Source of the DNA: Artemisia argyi
Taxonomy: Eukaryota; Streptophyta; Magnoliopsida; Asterales; Asteraceae
Assembly (NCBI GenBank): GCA_030686995.1
Contig: CM060691.1
Span: 90,517,055-90,581,054, forward strand
Length of the DNA stretch: 64,000 bases
Reading direction: 5' to 3'
The notes beneath the pieces are model-generated. The model made no database searches. It saw only the letters and a program-made list of their open reading frames with translations, and was not told the DNA's origin. The position numbers and the translations under genes are program-made. Positions 1 to 10,858 of this stretch are shown in pieces (the stretch's first letter is position 1; each line of letters begins with the position of its first letter).

Positions 1-376
1 ACGAGTCGAGCTAGAGCTCGAGCTACTCAAGCACACTTTCGAGTCTAGTTTGAGCTCTAAACTACTCGACTCGTTAAGCTCGCGAGCCTTATCGAGCTTC
101 AATTAGATTATACTTTTACCCTTTTATAGTTTTATACACATGTAGTTACTTGATTTTCACTAAAATGGAGTCGAGTAGAGCTTGATATGCCGATTCTTCA
201 TTGAATTCGAGCTTGAAATATAGAAATAACAGAGCTCAAGTTTTTGATGATGAGTCGAGCTCGAGCTTGAAATCTAAAGCTCAACCGAGCTCGACCCGAG
301 TTTCAAGCTCGAGTTTTAGTAGTTGAGTCGAGTTCGAGTTTGGACTTTGGAAGTGCTCAGCTCGTTTACACGCCTA
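1..376. mobile_element. hAT-like non-autonomous element, right end only
   Basis: The stretch is dense in GAGCTCGAGCT-type words and ends in CGTTTACACGCCTA at 363-376, which read inward resembles the TAGGxGTGTAAA ends of plant hAT elements. The left end lies outside the window, so no target duplication can be tested. From 377 to 713 I see only AT-rich sequence, presumably intron of the cytochrome c1 gene. Confidence 0.4.
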
Positions 377-713
377 GCCTAACCGGAAATAATCCATTTC
401 GACATATCCAACAAAATGATCCGTTTTGACCCCTCAACATGACTCAACCATGTTGCCATCTCTCAGGATATATGAAAATAAAAAGAAGAAGAACCACACA
501 AGTATAAAATAAAAATGGGAAAGTTATTCTAATGACAATTACATGAAAAATGTATATCTATGTGAAGGGATAGTTGTATCTTATTTCTTGACTAGGTCAG
601 ACTTAAAATTGGTTTTCAATAAGCAATGCACTACACTATTGGCTGGAAAGAAATCATATCACAAAAAGATAAATAATTTAAAGTTATAACACTGACAAAA
701 AAAATAGACTTAC

Positions 714-1849
714 GAAGCATGGTCATATGAACTGAGAATGCCTTGGTGAGGCCATGGGTAGCTTGGGCATTCTAGACCATGTTCAGCCTCATCAGCAGCT
801 GCAATAGTTGTAAAACTCAAAATCCCAGAAACTCCTGCTCCAAGGAGTGCAATTGCCCTCAGGGATTTCATCCCAGCAGATCCAGAAGCATCTTGATCCT
901 TCTTTGAAACCAGAGATGACAAAACTGGAGGGGCCTGTATTGTTTAAAAGTTGTAACTTATTGCAGAAAGCAAGTAATCACTTATTGAGATACAACTATA
1001 CAAGGATAAGGCAAGCTATGGTTCCAGTTGGTTACTGACTCACTTAAGATACCTCTATGCAATTTCGTTTACCTAGTAATAGCTTGGTTGATTCAGTTTA
1101 TTCATTCTGACACTGTAGATATGTAAACATGAAGCAAAAAACATACAACTACTTTATGTTATAAGCCTATAATTGAAGCACATCTTCTAAAAAACAAGCC
1201 AGCAAAAATACCATCACATAACAAAAAAATCGTACATTTGGTTAAATCTAAGACATAACTTATTGCCCGCTTGAAATTGCCAACTGGGGGGTCGGGTTCT
1301 AGCGAAAATGAGAGAAAAGGCTACCCAGGGCTAGACTTTACTCCACATATCAGCAGTATGATAGACCATCAAGGGACAACATTTTAACCAATATCAACAG
1401 CGACATATAAATGCAGAAGAGTATAAACCATTTATATTTATTGCCATTGGTGATTGGTGATTGGTGATTGGTGAATGTCACCAAGGTACATGTCATACTT
1501 TCTAGCGCAATTTGGATGTTCACATTAAAGGAAGTGGGCATATGCCTTCTAGATAGAAACTTCTATAATCTATACTTTGAAGGGGGGACATTTAATTTGG
1601 TCAACTAGAAACCCTCTCACGACATCCATGATTGCAGCATACTTAAAGAAGTGATACTTTAGCGCTTTAAACAAGCCTTTTACTGTTTTACATTACACTA
1701 TAACAATTGATACTTTATAACGACGACATATAATTAAAAATTAAGCAAATGCAAAGTCAAGTGAGTAACGGATGCGTGCTTACAGTAGTAGCTTGAGATT
1801 GTAGTCTGTTCCTTAGCAAGTGGTAAATTCCCCTACCACTACCAGCCAT
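714..1849 (-). CDS. CYC1: Cytochrome c1, mitochondrial (5' two coding exons; gene runs off left edge)
   Basis: Cytochrome c1 is the haem-bearing subunit of respiratory complex III; it passes electrons from the Rieske protein to cytochrome c in the inner mitochondrial membrane. Coding exon 1 is 1784-1849 (22 residues from MAGSGRGIYHLL, basic and arginine-containing, a targeting presequence) with donor GTAAGC. Coding exon 2 is 714-934 (acceptor ACAG, donor GTAAGT). It holds the conserved plant stretch APPVLSSLVSKK, the bipartite sorting helix MKSLRAIALLGAGVSG, and the mature start with AEHGLECPSYPWPHQGILSS. Both exons are phase 0 at their junction. The haem-binding CxxCH exon and the rest are not in 1-713, so they must lie further left, perhaps pushed away by the hAT element. 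The 849-bp intron (935-1783) holds nothing else I recognise apart from a short GATTGGT repeat near 1446-1472. Confidence 0.9.
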
Positions 1850-1911
1850 TTATACCAATATCCTGCAAACACATTTATCATAATTCATCATTAACACCAA
1901 CATGGAACCTC

Positions 1912-2084
1912 AGCAGTGTTTCAAAACGCTCCAGGTGCACTAAGGCGCGGAAGGGTCCTTGGGGCCTACGCGTAAGGCGCATGCCTAGGCACAAACCTCA
2001 TAAATGTGAGGCACATTGTGTCGAGAAAAGTTGTAATATATAAAACCTAACCAGCGTTATAATACTTATAATATCAACAACAAC

Positions 2085-2152
<68 letters not shown>

Positions 2153-2455
2153 CACTTAATACTTCAATATAAGAGTATCAAACATAAAGTATCAAACTAA
2201 CGTTTCTCGATTCTAACCTACATGTACCAGAAAGAACCCAAACTTGGTTGAGTTTTAAAATAACAAGCACACAAAAAACTTGTTGTGAATCATTATCATA
2301 ATGTGTAAACATTCAAAGGCTCATATTTAGTTAATAAAAAGATCGATAGAGCCCAACATATGCATGAGCCGTGCCTAAGCCTATAAGTGCCAAGTGCCGA
2401 CCCTCAGCTGTACAAAAATCTCCACTTTTTGAGGCGCGATTTTAACAACTTTGTG
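1912..2455. mobile_element. Possible non-autonomous DNA element with inverted ends in the CYC1 leader intron
   Basis: The left side GTGTTTCAAAACGC and right side GCGATTTTAACAAC are approximately inverse, and both ends are rich in GGCGCG words typical of short non-autonomous transposons. No clean target duplication was found. A CA microsatellite (about 2087-2132) followed by about 19 A lies inside it. Confidence 0.3.
2087..2151. repeat. (CA)n microsatellite followed by poly-A
   Basis: About 22 CA units run directly into an A run of about 19. The copy at 17877-17941 appears to have the same lengths, which matters for judging the 15-kb duplication because such runs mutate fast. Confidence 0.9.
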
Positions 2456-2950
2456 CAAATCCATCCCTAATTTCTATAAAGTCAAACACTTATTAGGGAC
2501 AAATAACCAGCCACAAATATAGTACCTCTAATATCTTACTCTTAAGCTTCAAATAGAACATAAAATAAACCTAATTAATTACGGAGTAATTAATAATAAT
2601 AAACAAGGTAATAAACATCGAATCAAGATCTGATTTGATTGGTAAGAAGGATATAAAATTAACCAACACATTTCATACAGATATTAAAAAATTCTAATAG
2701 ATATATACTTACAGGAAGGGTTGCCGACGGCGTTAAGTAGCCGGTCAAATAATTATTGAATGAAATGAAATGAAATGAGATCCTCAGTTTCGCTTAGAGC
2801 AACGACGACTGGTCGTCTATCATTTCATTTCATCTTTACCTTACGACCATCAGTTTTTGCTGGGCTGATTAGCCCAATGCATTTTCGTATATTGGGCTTC
2901 AAACTTTGGGTCTATTTATGATTGCATTTGCATTCTCATTTTAAGTTTGA

Positions 2951-3193
2951 GGGGTGCTTGGTGGGGTTATGGGGGTGATGAATGGGTAAAGAATTCAAAA
3001 GGGTCCATCTCACTCAAATTATGGTGCTTGGTTAGGGAGTGCAAAGGTATTGATTACCCGTAGTGGGTAATCAACCATTATAGAGTAAATTGGGGGGTAA
3101 GGGATTGATTACTCACCTCACTCATTACTTTGCATTCCCTTTTCCTTTCTCTTTCCTTTTCCCTTTCCCCACTTTGAACCAAGCGGGCCCTTA
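2951..3193. mobile_element. Tourist/Harbinger-like MITE, low confidence
   Basis: The ends AGGGGTGCTTGGT and ACCAAGCGGGCCCTT are inverse of each other, the usual GGGxxTGTTTGGTT form of plant PIF/Harbinger MITEs. No convincing 3-bp target duplication was seen. It sits in the presumed promoter of the cytochrome c1 gene. Confidence 0.4.
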
Positions 3194-3431
3194 ATCTTTT
3201 CTCCCAAGTCCCAACTTATTTTCCATCTTCCTTTTTCATAACCCCCTTTTTTTTCTTTTAAATTGTTCCAAATAAATTATTTACTATTAAAAGAATGCAG
3301 GTTATCTTCATCGGAAATGATTAAGATGCCTAATCATATAGCCTAAATCGACGTGACAGTGATTCGTTGGTTTGTGAAAGAAGTGAGTACATGTGTTGTC
3401 ATCAAAAGGATGATAATTATGATATAATGTT

Positions 3432-3662
3432 GAGAAAAGTCCAAAATACATCACTGAGGTATGCCAAATGACCGGTTTATATCCTTTTTCTTTTTTTTTT
3501 GACTCAAAAGTCATCCCTCCGTTAGTAACTTTGGAACAAATACATCCCTTTGGACTAACGATGCAAAATTTTGCCCGTTAAGTACCCCACGTGTTAGTCA
3601 CGTAAAGGGTATTTTTGTCTTTTTACATAACCCAGGTATAAACCACGCCTCTTTTTAGTGGG
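3432..3662 (+). repeat. MULE1 left terminal inverted repeat
   Basis: About 231 bp matching 35978-36207 in inverse orientation with few differences. It contains a palindromic G-box CACGTG at 3588-3593. In Mutator elements such repeats carry both transposase binding sites and the promoters of the internal genes. Confidence 0.92.
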
Positions 3663-3916
3663 AAAATCATATCCCCACCTCGTTTTCCCTCTAAAACACA
3701 CAGAAACACAAAGAGGCGAAAAATTAAAAACCTCCAAATCCAATTCCAGTGTTCAACATAGATTAACAACAATGGTGGTTGTGGAATGGAGAATTCGCGA
3801 CTATGATGATCCTGTGGATGAACAATAAGCATATAGTAAGTTTAATTTTACTTATAACCACATAATCTTTTAATGATCGAAACCCTAATATTGTATATGT
3901 TACTTGCTAATAGCAG

Positions 3917-4098
3917 GTACAAGACAAAACTTTTTCTCATTGAAGATTCATCATGGTGGTTTTTTCACTGAACCCCCAGGTAGAACCTACACAAATGGGA
4001 AACATAATTATGTAGACTTTATAGATGTGGACTTATTTTCTGTGATTGAGTTAAATGACATGGTTAAAAAGTTAGGTTACCAGGGTAAAGGTTGTAAG
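3917..4098 (+). pseudogene. MULE1 transposase, 5' exon (PB1-like domain), cut by inversion
   Basis: After a CTAAT branch-like site and the acceptor AATAGCAG, the plus strand encodes a PB1-like domain typical of plant MULE transposase N-termini: LKIHHGGFF, then YVDFIDVDLFSVIEL and KKLGYQGKGCK. The reading is lost exactly at 4098/4099. Its natural continuation starts on the minus strand at 6775, the other end of an inverted block. An upstream leader exon may end at the GTAAGT near 3836. The ATG at 3771 in that exon meets a stop before the splice site, so the true start is unclear. Confidence 0.75.
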
Positions 4099-4748
4099 AT
4101 GCTAAGCTAACAAGTCTTGCAACGTTGTGTTGAATACTTGTTACTTTTAGTAAGCTCGTGAATCTCTTTGCTACAAAAAGAAACTTCACATATGAAATGT
4201 TAAGAGGTTAGATGAAAGAATGAATGTGTGTGTAAAATATGATGTAAAGTGATAAGCCAAAATTCAACTTGTGGCTTGATATTTATAGCCAAACCTTCTG
4301 CAGGTCTGGCGGATCAGGCGGACCCCTCAGAAGGGTTCCGCCCGTGTACCTCCAGGGTACCGCCGGGCTTGCAGTTGGTTTTGCAATAAATCTTGCAAAC
4401 CAAACAAAGTCACATCTCATTACTCTTGCAAACCAAACAATGTCACATCACATAATATCAAGTCAAACACTAAACTTGCAAGCAACATCTTAGTAAGTCA
4501 AACACATATCTTTCCATAAATGTATAATGACAAAACTTTCCATAAATGTGATGTGACAATTCTATTTTTAGAAAATAAAAAGTGTTGTGTTTTATGAAAT
4601 GTAAAATGTAGCAAAAGTCTAGTTTATGCAAGTCTTTAAAACTAAGATTATGTTTTACTTAGAAACTAAAGTTTACATTTGTCATTAACAAAACTTAGCG
4701 AAGATCGTAAAATATAAATAACGTTTTTAGGCGATATTTGTATTAACA
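4099..4748 (-). repeat. Copia 5' LTR, first 650 bp (inverted)
   Basis: The LTR begins TGTTAATACAAATAT at 4748 and runs down to 4099; the remaining 471 bp are at 6776-7246. It contains the TATA box (ATTTATAG near 4281-4288 on the plus strand) and one copy of the GC-rich module at 4298-4374. By eye the whole LTR differs from the 3' LTR at about 14 of 1,121 positions, mostly C/T and G/A changes. The adjacent 4749-4753 is the CAATT target duplication in inverse orientation. Confidence 0.9.
4298..4374 (+). repeat. GC-rich hairpin module, copy 1 (5' LTR)
   Basis: A 77-bp block bounded by CTGCAG and TTGCAG in an otherwise AT-rich LTR. The core AGGCGGACCCC, a short spacer and GGGTTCCGCCC can pair. 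The same module recurs inside gag, after pol, in the 3' spacer and in the 3' LTR. In LTR sense it lies about 10 bp upstream of the TATA box. Confidence 0.85.
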
Positions 4749-6775
4749 AATTGCATGTTTACAAGGCATTTCAGTGAGCTCCCATTTTCTACAGCTGCAG
4801 GTCTTGTCTTGGACATCAACCACACACTAGTCTTGCCATGGCCCACTAACTTGGTATTGTGTACCACCACCAAAAAGAACCTAGCATTATACCATAACAG
4901 CTGATGCACATTTCCAAACTAATTTTTTGTATTCTTCACCTTTCCATTTTTGCTTCATATTCTCATAAATATGTCTTACACAAAACCTATGCTCAGCACA
5001 TGGGAATACTTTTGCAATTGTAGGTATAAGGCCCTACAATAACATAAATTAGAATTAGTAATTATTACACACATTGAACAAAATAGATAGGAATTAAGGA
5101 AGTTTACCTTTTGTCTATCAGATATAAAAGTGAAATTGGACATGGGTGTCAAATCCAAGTCATCACCCAAACAAGTCAAAAACCAAGACCAAGCACTCAT
5201 GTTTTCTGCTTCCACAATGGCATAGGCAAGTGGATATGTCCCATGGTTTGCATCTATCCCAACAACAGTGAGTAATTGACCTGGGTACTTTCCTTTCATA
5301 AAACAACCATCTAGCCCAAGCAAATCTCTTAACCCTGCTTTAAACCCTCTTTTCAAAGCTCCAATACACACATATATCTTTTTGAACTTTCTTGTTGTAT
5401 CATTGGGATTATAGTCTCTTTCTAGATCTAGCTTGACAGTTGTGTCTTCATTGCTCCTTTGCAGCTCTAAGACATAATCTCTTATACCAATATACTGTTC
5501 TTTAAAATCACCCTTAACCTTCATCACTGCCTGACCCTTTGCTCTTTTGATCTTGCTTGTAGAGATATTAACTTGATATTTCTGTTGAAGTTGTTCCTTT
5601 AAGGCTTTAATTGGGATTTCAGGGTTTGGTTTGATGACTTCTTCAATATCCTTGGAAAGAAACTTGTTTGTGCACTTTTTCACATCTCTTGTTTGCAGAC
5701 AATCATGTGAATCTTTTAGGGTTTGCATAGTCCATGTGCCTTGATTGTCATTTGAAATGTGCAAATTCCATGGACATGTAATATGTTCATAAATATAAGA
5801 GCCCTTTTTCCCACCTACCTTTATCCTCAATCCACCCACTTTATTTATTCCCTGCCCAACATCATTTGGCCCACTTGTATTTGACCCACTAGCTTTTGTT
5901 GGCCTAGTAGAGTCTATAAACACAAGACACTTTCCCATGCATACTACTCTTACCCTTTGTTTGTCATTCTTTCAAGTGTACAACTGTCTTCTACTAGCCA
6001 CAACAACTTCATTAACCATTGCTGAAATTTCTTTTTTATTCCCAAACTGTCTCCCCACAAAGAATGAGTCTTTACTTTGACCTACAATCCCACTACGATG
6101 AACTTTTTCCTTTCTTAACTTTGCCATTGCTCTCTTTCTTCTATCAGTAGTATTTTCATTAACACTTTCAGTCTCACTTACACTTTCAATGTACATAGGC
6201 ATATCAAAGTCATCTAGATCATATGCTTCTTCCTCTCCTAAGTCAACAGTCTCACTGGCATTGTCATTTCTAACTCCAGCCCATTCTGCATCTGTATCAA
6301 CATTTTTATAGAATTCTTCCATATCTACATCACTTGCTGCCTCGTTGAAAATAGGTGCATCTACATCCACAGGCACACTTGGTCTATCTACATTAACATT
6401 CATAGGTGGTCCATCTACATTTGCATTCTCACTTGGTCCATCCTCAAGCAACAACATCGGCAATCTAGTTTCCTTCAAACCAGGCTTCTTAAAAGGCATC
6501 CTAACTAGACTTGAATTCAAACCAGGCTTCTTAATGGTCTTCTTAACTAAAGCACTAGTTTCTTCTACATCTATTTCCTCCAAAATCACTTTCTGTGGTG
6601 ATGTAAATGGTGATTTCAAATAAGTATCTAGGACTGTATAATCATGCTCAATAAACACAACAATCAGTTTGATCTTATTAGCATACCCAACTAAGTTAAG
6701 CACATCTATATCACCACCTAGTGCTTGTAATCCATGATCTAATTCAGAGTTAGGTACTCTCCAATGATAGAACAT
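4749..6775 (-). pseudogene. MULE1 MURA-type transposase, middle part
   Basis: Read on the minus strand from 6775. The end of the PB1-like domain (MFYHWRVPNSELD) is followed by an acidic linker, a MuDR DNA-binding region with CPWNLHIS and DSHDC, and a MULE catalytic domain with LLGLDGCFMKGKYPGQLLT and, at the exon end, FISDRQK; two catalytic aspartates are visible. The exon 6775-5108 has donor GTAAAC. The next exon, 5033-4749, starts GLIPTIAKVF and ends in the SWIM finger CSCRKWELTEMPCKHA, where copia is inserted. Breaks: an in-frame TGA at 5972-5974, a loss of roughly 100 residues after KCASA compared with the family, and a TAG just before the SWIM motif. The C-terminus is at 33625-34101. Confidence 0.88.
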
Positions 6776-7246
6776 CGTGTAGACTTGTGTAGTTTACACT
6801 TCATTTGATTGTGTATTTTCAGTAGTGATCGGTTAGTATTTTAGTCCTCAAAATACAAAGTGTATCGGGAGTAGTTGTACCCTTGTAAAAGAACTAACGG
6901 GAGTGGTTGTACCCTTGGTAAAGAACTCGACATCTAGCTTTGTGTCGGTAAAAGTATAAGCGACGTGTAAGGTTTTCTCCGCCGGTGAAAGGAGCTTGTT
7001 GACTAGTGAAAGTAACTCTCGAGTTGGATACTCGGGGCGTGGACGTAGGGCAAGGAAAAAGAGTCCTTGTAGCCGAACAACGATAAATACTCGTGTTGTG
7101 GTTTGATCGTTTCTTTCATTTACTTGCATGTTATATATTGTGTTTGTGTATATATCTTTGATCAAACGGAAAGTTTCAAAGCTAACTTAACAAGTAAAAA
7201 AGATTTTAATCGGTAAACTATTCAACCCCCCTTCTAGTTTTCCACA
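6776..7246 (+). repeat. Copia 5' LTR, last 471 bp
   Basis: Continues the LTR from the inverted part and ends TTTTCCACA at 7246, matching 33149-33619 with about six differences. Together with 4099-4748 it makes 1,121 bp, the same length as the 3' LTR. Confidence 0.92.
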
Positions 7247-7262
7247 ATTGGCACCAAGAGCT
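7247..7262 (+). other. Copia primer-binding site
   Basis: Immediately after the LTR, TTGGCACCAAGAGC resembles the initiator-tRNA-Met type site TGGTATCAGAGC used by plant copia elements. The match is imperfect. Confidence 0.6.
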
Positions 7263-7313
7263 ACGTTACTCAAGATTTTAAAATATATTGTGTTTTAAAA
7301 CTTGAAACGATCC

Positions 7314-8531
7314 ATGGATTTTGAAAATTACAAAGAAGGGCAATCTATGCAAAGACCACCACTCTTTGAAGCAAATAGTTTTATATATTGGAAAAACCGT
7401 TTTGAAACTTACGTGAAATCTAAATATATAGATTTGTGGTATATAATTATTGATGGTGATAACTTAGTTACTAACATCAAAGATGATGATCAAAAGAAAT
7501 TAATTGGTAAAAATAATGAAGCTAAAATGATGCTTTACAACGCTTTGCCTAAGAAAGAATATGAAAGAGTCTTTTTGTGTAAAACCGCCAAAGATATTTG
7601 GCAATCTTTAATTGTCACTCATCAAGGAAACTCACAAGTTAAAGATAACAAAATTGATCTTCTTGTTCAACAATATGAACAATTTGTTATTTCCGAAGAT
7701 GAGATTATTGATAATGCTTTTGCTAGGTTTAATACTATTATTACTTCACTTAAAGTACTTGACGAATCTTTTTGTAGTAAGAACTTTGTCAGGAAATTTC
7801 TTAGAGCACTCCATCCGAAGTGGAGAGCAAAAGTGACGGCAATTGAAGAATCCAAAGATCTTTCAAGCATGTCACTTGATGAGCTAATTGGAAACCTCAA
7901 AGTTCACGAAATGGTAATGGAAAAAGATTCGGAACTAGTTAGAGGCAAGAAAGAAAAAGTTAAGTCCATTGCCTTGAAAGCTAGAGTCCAATCAAGTGAT
8001 GATGAAGAATCTACTTCGGATAGTGATGATGAGGAATATGCTATGGCCGTTAGAGACTTCAAGAAGTTCTTTCGTAGAAGAGGAAAGTTTGTAAGGCAAC
8101 CTAAAGATGACAAGAAAACTTTCCGAAAAGATCGTGATGATAGGAAAGGAAAGGTTGAAAGAAAATGCTATAGGTGTGGAGACACAAGTCATCTTGTAGG
8201 AGAATGTCCAAAACCACCCAAGAGCAAACCTCAACAAGCTTTTGTGGGTGGTGCTTGGAGTGACTATGAAGGAGATGACGATGAGCCAAAGAATGACGAT
8301 ATTGCTCTCATGGCTCACAACTCAAATGAGGTATTATCCGACTCATCTTACTCCCCTATTGATGATGACACTTTACAAAAAGAATATAACAAACTTTGTG
8401 AATTGAGCTTAAAAATCATAAACAAAAATAAACTTTTGAAAACTAAAAAGGAGTTTTTAGAAAATGAAGTTTATGAGTTAAAAGAAAAAGCTAAGAGATT
8501 AGAAAAGAGTAAAGGTATTGACACACCTTGA
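7314..8531 (+). pseudogene. Copia gag, N-terminal part
   Basis: The first ATG after the primer-binding site opens a 405-residue reading frame. It has the UBN2/DUF4219-type Gag start (FEANSFIYWKNRF), an acidic serine-rich stretch, and a CCHC zinc knuckle CYRCGDTSHLVGEC near residues 285-298. It then becomes a lysine-rich coiled coil. A TGA at 8529-8531, followed two codons later by TAA, breaks the coiled coil; the same frame continues downstream with EELKLEVEKL. Gag forms the nucleocapsid-like particle. This copy would make only a truncated protein. Confidence 0.9.
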
Positions 8532-8651
8532 AAATAATGTGAAGAGCTTAAACTAGAAGTTGAGAAACTCAAAATTACTCAAAATGATCTAATAAAACAA
8601 ACCACAAAGTTTAAGAAGTTCGATAAGAGCATTTCTTGTGCGGATGAAATT

Positions 8652-9158
8652 ATGAAACTTCAAAAGTCACCCTTTGATAAAACAGGACTAGGATTTACGA
8701 AAATAGAAACTTCAAAGGGTCAAATGAAACAAGAAAATATTGCACAAGAAACAAATAAAATTGCTACAGCAGCCTGTGGATCAGGCGGAACCCAATTTAG
8801 GGTTCCGCCCGTTGGTCCCGAAGGTTCCGCCAGGTCTGCTGCAGCAGTAACTCCATCAACTTCGGATCATTCAAAATTTGTTAAAGTTACATACAAAAAT
8901 GGAACAAAACCTGTGTTTAAAACTGGAGTAGGATTTAGTAAAAATGAATTTAGAGCTAAAACTACTCAACCAAGACCTAAGACTCCAATTCCCAAACGCC
9001 CGTTTCCAAAGAGCAACTTCAACGCTCGACCAAACTACCAACATGTTTGGAACCAAAACACTCCTAGACATTACCAAACTCCAAACCACATGCCATGGAA
9101 CCCTTATGCTCTATTTTCATACTTCGAACAAATTAATGGTATGCTTAACCAAAATTGA
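8652..9158 (+). pseudogene. Copia gag, C-terminal part
   Basis: Same frame as the upstream gag after two stops. It contains KLQKSPFDKTGLGF, a repeated phrase TGxGF(T/S)K, and then a basic proline-rich tail with NPYALFSYFEQ. A GC-rich hairpin module at 8768-8846 is translated in frame here as GSGGTQFRVPP and onwards, with no stop codon. A TGA at 9156-9158 and two further stops separate this part from the protease. Confidence 0.8.
8768..8846 (+). repeat. GC-rich hairpin module, copy 2 (inside gag)
   Basis: Bounded by GCAGC and CTGCAGCAG. It contains the perfect 10-bp inverted repeat GGCGGAACCC / GGGTTCCGCC with a 6-bp loop at about 8784-8809, then CCCGAAGG and TTCCGCC. Its orientation is opposite to the LTR copies relative to element sense. 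Confidence 0.85.
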
Positions 9159-9206
9159 CCCATGAGAAATTGGGGACCAAATGTTTGAGTGTTTTTCATA
9201 AAATAG

Positions 9207-9572
9207 GTGTGCCTCAAAGTTTGTTTGGAACCGGATGAATGGATTAAAGATAGCGGTTGTTCAAGGCACATGACGGGTAACAAAAGCCTCTTCATTTCTT
9301 ATCACAAATGTGACAGAGGTAATGTTACGTTTGGTAGTAATGCTAAGAGCAAAATCATCGGAAAAGGTACAATCTCTCATGACTCCCTTTTTATTGATGA
9401 TGTAGCTCATGTTGATAACTTAGGTTTTAATCTCCTTAGTATTAGTCAACTTTGTCGTAATAAGTATAATGTTCTTTTTAGTGAAAATGGAAGTAAAATA
9501 CTTAAAGATGGTATAACCATAGCCAAAGGTGTCCTTAAGAACATATGTCATGAAGATGGATACAACATCTAG
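9207..9572 (+). pseudogene. Copia aspartic protease region
   Basis: Encodes EWIKDSGCSRHMTG, the copia protease active-site motif (DSG in place of DTG), followed by the conserved FGSNAKSKIIGKG and LLSISQLC. The frame stops at 9570-9572. The following GAG-pre-integrase part continues in another frame, so a frameshift separates them. The protease would process the polyprotein. Confidence 0.88.
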
Positions 9573-10800
9573 AGACAAACTTTGTCTTACCTCATTAGAT
9601 GAATCTTCAACTTTATGGCATAGACGTTTAGGACACGCTAACATGAGACTAATCTAAAATCTCTCCTCCAAAGACTTAGTTCGAAACCTACCTAAGTTGA
9701 AATATGACCAACACTTTTGTGATGCTTGCAAAGTCGGTAAACAAGTCCATAATAGCCATAAGGCTAAAAACTTGGTTTCTACATCTAGGTGTCTAGAACT
9801 TTTGCATATGGATTTATTTGGTCCATCCGCTATACAAAGTTATGGAGGTAACTTCTACACTTTGGTCATAGTTGATGATTACTCAAGATATACTTGGACA
9901 AAATTTTTGAAAAGTAAAAATGAAGCTTTTGATAAATTTGAGATTCTAAGTAAGAAAATTCAAAATCAAGTAGGGTCTAATATTGTGTCTATTAGAACGG
10001 ATCACGGTCGTGAATTTGATAATGAATTTCAATTTGGAAACTTTTGTGATAATAATGGTATAACTCATAACTTTTCGGCTCCACGTACTCCTCAATCTAA
10101 TGGTGTAGTAGAACATAAAAATCGGACATTACAAGAGATGAGTAGAACAATGCTTAATGAACAAAACATTCCACAAAAGTTTTGGTATAATGCCGTTGAC
10201 ACATCAACGTACATTTTAAATCGAGTCTTAATTAGACCATTTTTGAATAAAACTCCTTATGAACTATATAAAGGTAAAAAGCCTACATTAGGATACTTTA
10301 GAGTGTTTGGGAGTAAATGTTTCATTCTTAACACCAAGGATTATCTCACCAAATTTGACCCAAAGTCTTATGAAGGTGTATTTCTTGGATATTCACAAAA
10401 TAGTAAAGCATACATTGTTTTGAACAAAGAAACCTTAAGAGTCGAGGAATCGTTAAACGTAACATTTGACGAGAGTCCACATCCCTCTAAGACATCACCT
10501 TTGGTAGATAATGACTTAGTTGAAAGCCAAGCAATAGAAAATCAAGAAATTTTAAGTGATGACAAAGAAAATGAACTATTTAACAAAGAACTTGTCAATG
10601 TCAAAGAATCTAAAAGTCATCCATTAGATGGTGTCATTGGCAATATTAACGAAAGAACACTAAGGTCAAAAGTTCAAAATGAAAGCAACTACTTTGGTTT
10701 CGTGTCAACCATTGAACCTAAAAATATTAATGAAGCCATTAAAGATGAGTCTTGGGTAATTGCAATGCAAGAACTACTTTTGTTTCGTGTCAACCATTGA
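9573..10800 (+). pseudogene. Copia GAG-pre-integrase and integrase
   Basis: After the frameshift the frame shows LWHRRLGHANM, a TAA at 9655-9657, then FCDACKVGKQVH (zinc-binding HHCC) and the integrase core with LLHMDLFGP, RTDHGREFDN and NGVVEHKNRT, which supply the DDE triad. A C-terminal GKKPTLGYFRVFG motif follows. Integrase joins the cDNA copy to the chromosome. The frame ends at 10798-10800 because of an 85-bp tandem duplication. Confidence 0.9.
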
Positions 10801-10858
10801 ACCTAAAAATATTAATGAAGCCATTAAAGATGAGTCTTGGGTAATTGCAATGCAAGAA
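10689..10858 (+). repeat. 85-bp tandem duplication between integrase and reverse transcriptase
   Basis: Units 10689-10773 and 10774-10858 match except for a G/T difference near the start. As 85 is not a multiple of three, the duplication shifts the frame and separates integrase from reverse transcriptase. It looks like a recent slippage or template-switch product. Confidence 0.92.

Larger units (their letters stand above)
1850..2830 (-). promoter_or_regulatory. CYC1: CYC1 5' UTR with leader intron
   Basis: Upstream of the cytochrome c1 start codon an acceptor (TTTGCAG) ends at 1863. A strong donor CCT|GTAAGT lies at 2713/2712, implying a leader intron of about 850 bp (1863-2712) and an upstream non-coding exon from 2713 to roughly 2830. 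That exon is copied at 18503-18620 by the assembly duplication. The transcription start is not defined by the sequence. This is inference from splice signals. Confidence 0.55.
4099..6775 (-). other. 2,677-bp inversion joining MULE1 transposase and copia 5' LTR
   Basis: Reading this block on the minus strand restores three things at once: the MULE1 transposase continues from 4098, the copia 5' LTR becomes one 1,121-bp unit of the same length as the 3' LTR, and the CAATT target duplication of the copia insertion appears on both sides. The breakpoints share only the 2-3 bp AT(G)/CAT palindrome, so end joining rather than recombination between long repeats is likely. The event is younger than the copia insertion. 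The same inversion is seen in the second assembly copy at 19889-22565. Confidence 0.88.

Noticed and set aside
4099..4748. Solo LTR in reverse orientation
   Set aside because: Its missing part is the sequence directly after the inverted block, and the target duplication appears only when the block is re-inverted.
4796..4806. CTGCAGGTCTTG as another GC-rich module border
   Set aside because: It is the SWIM-finger coding sequence of the transposase; the rest of the module is absent.
6345..6623. Plus-strand open frame of 92 codons
   Set aside because: Antisense shadow of the MULE1 transposase linker; no start context or motif.
6848..7165. Minus-strand frame of 105 codons in the copia LTR, also at 22638 and 33221
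   Set aside because: Lies wholly in LTR sequence, antisense, with no known motif; its presence in both LTRs follows from LTR duplication.
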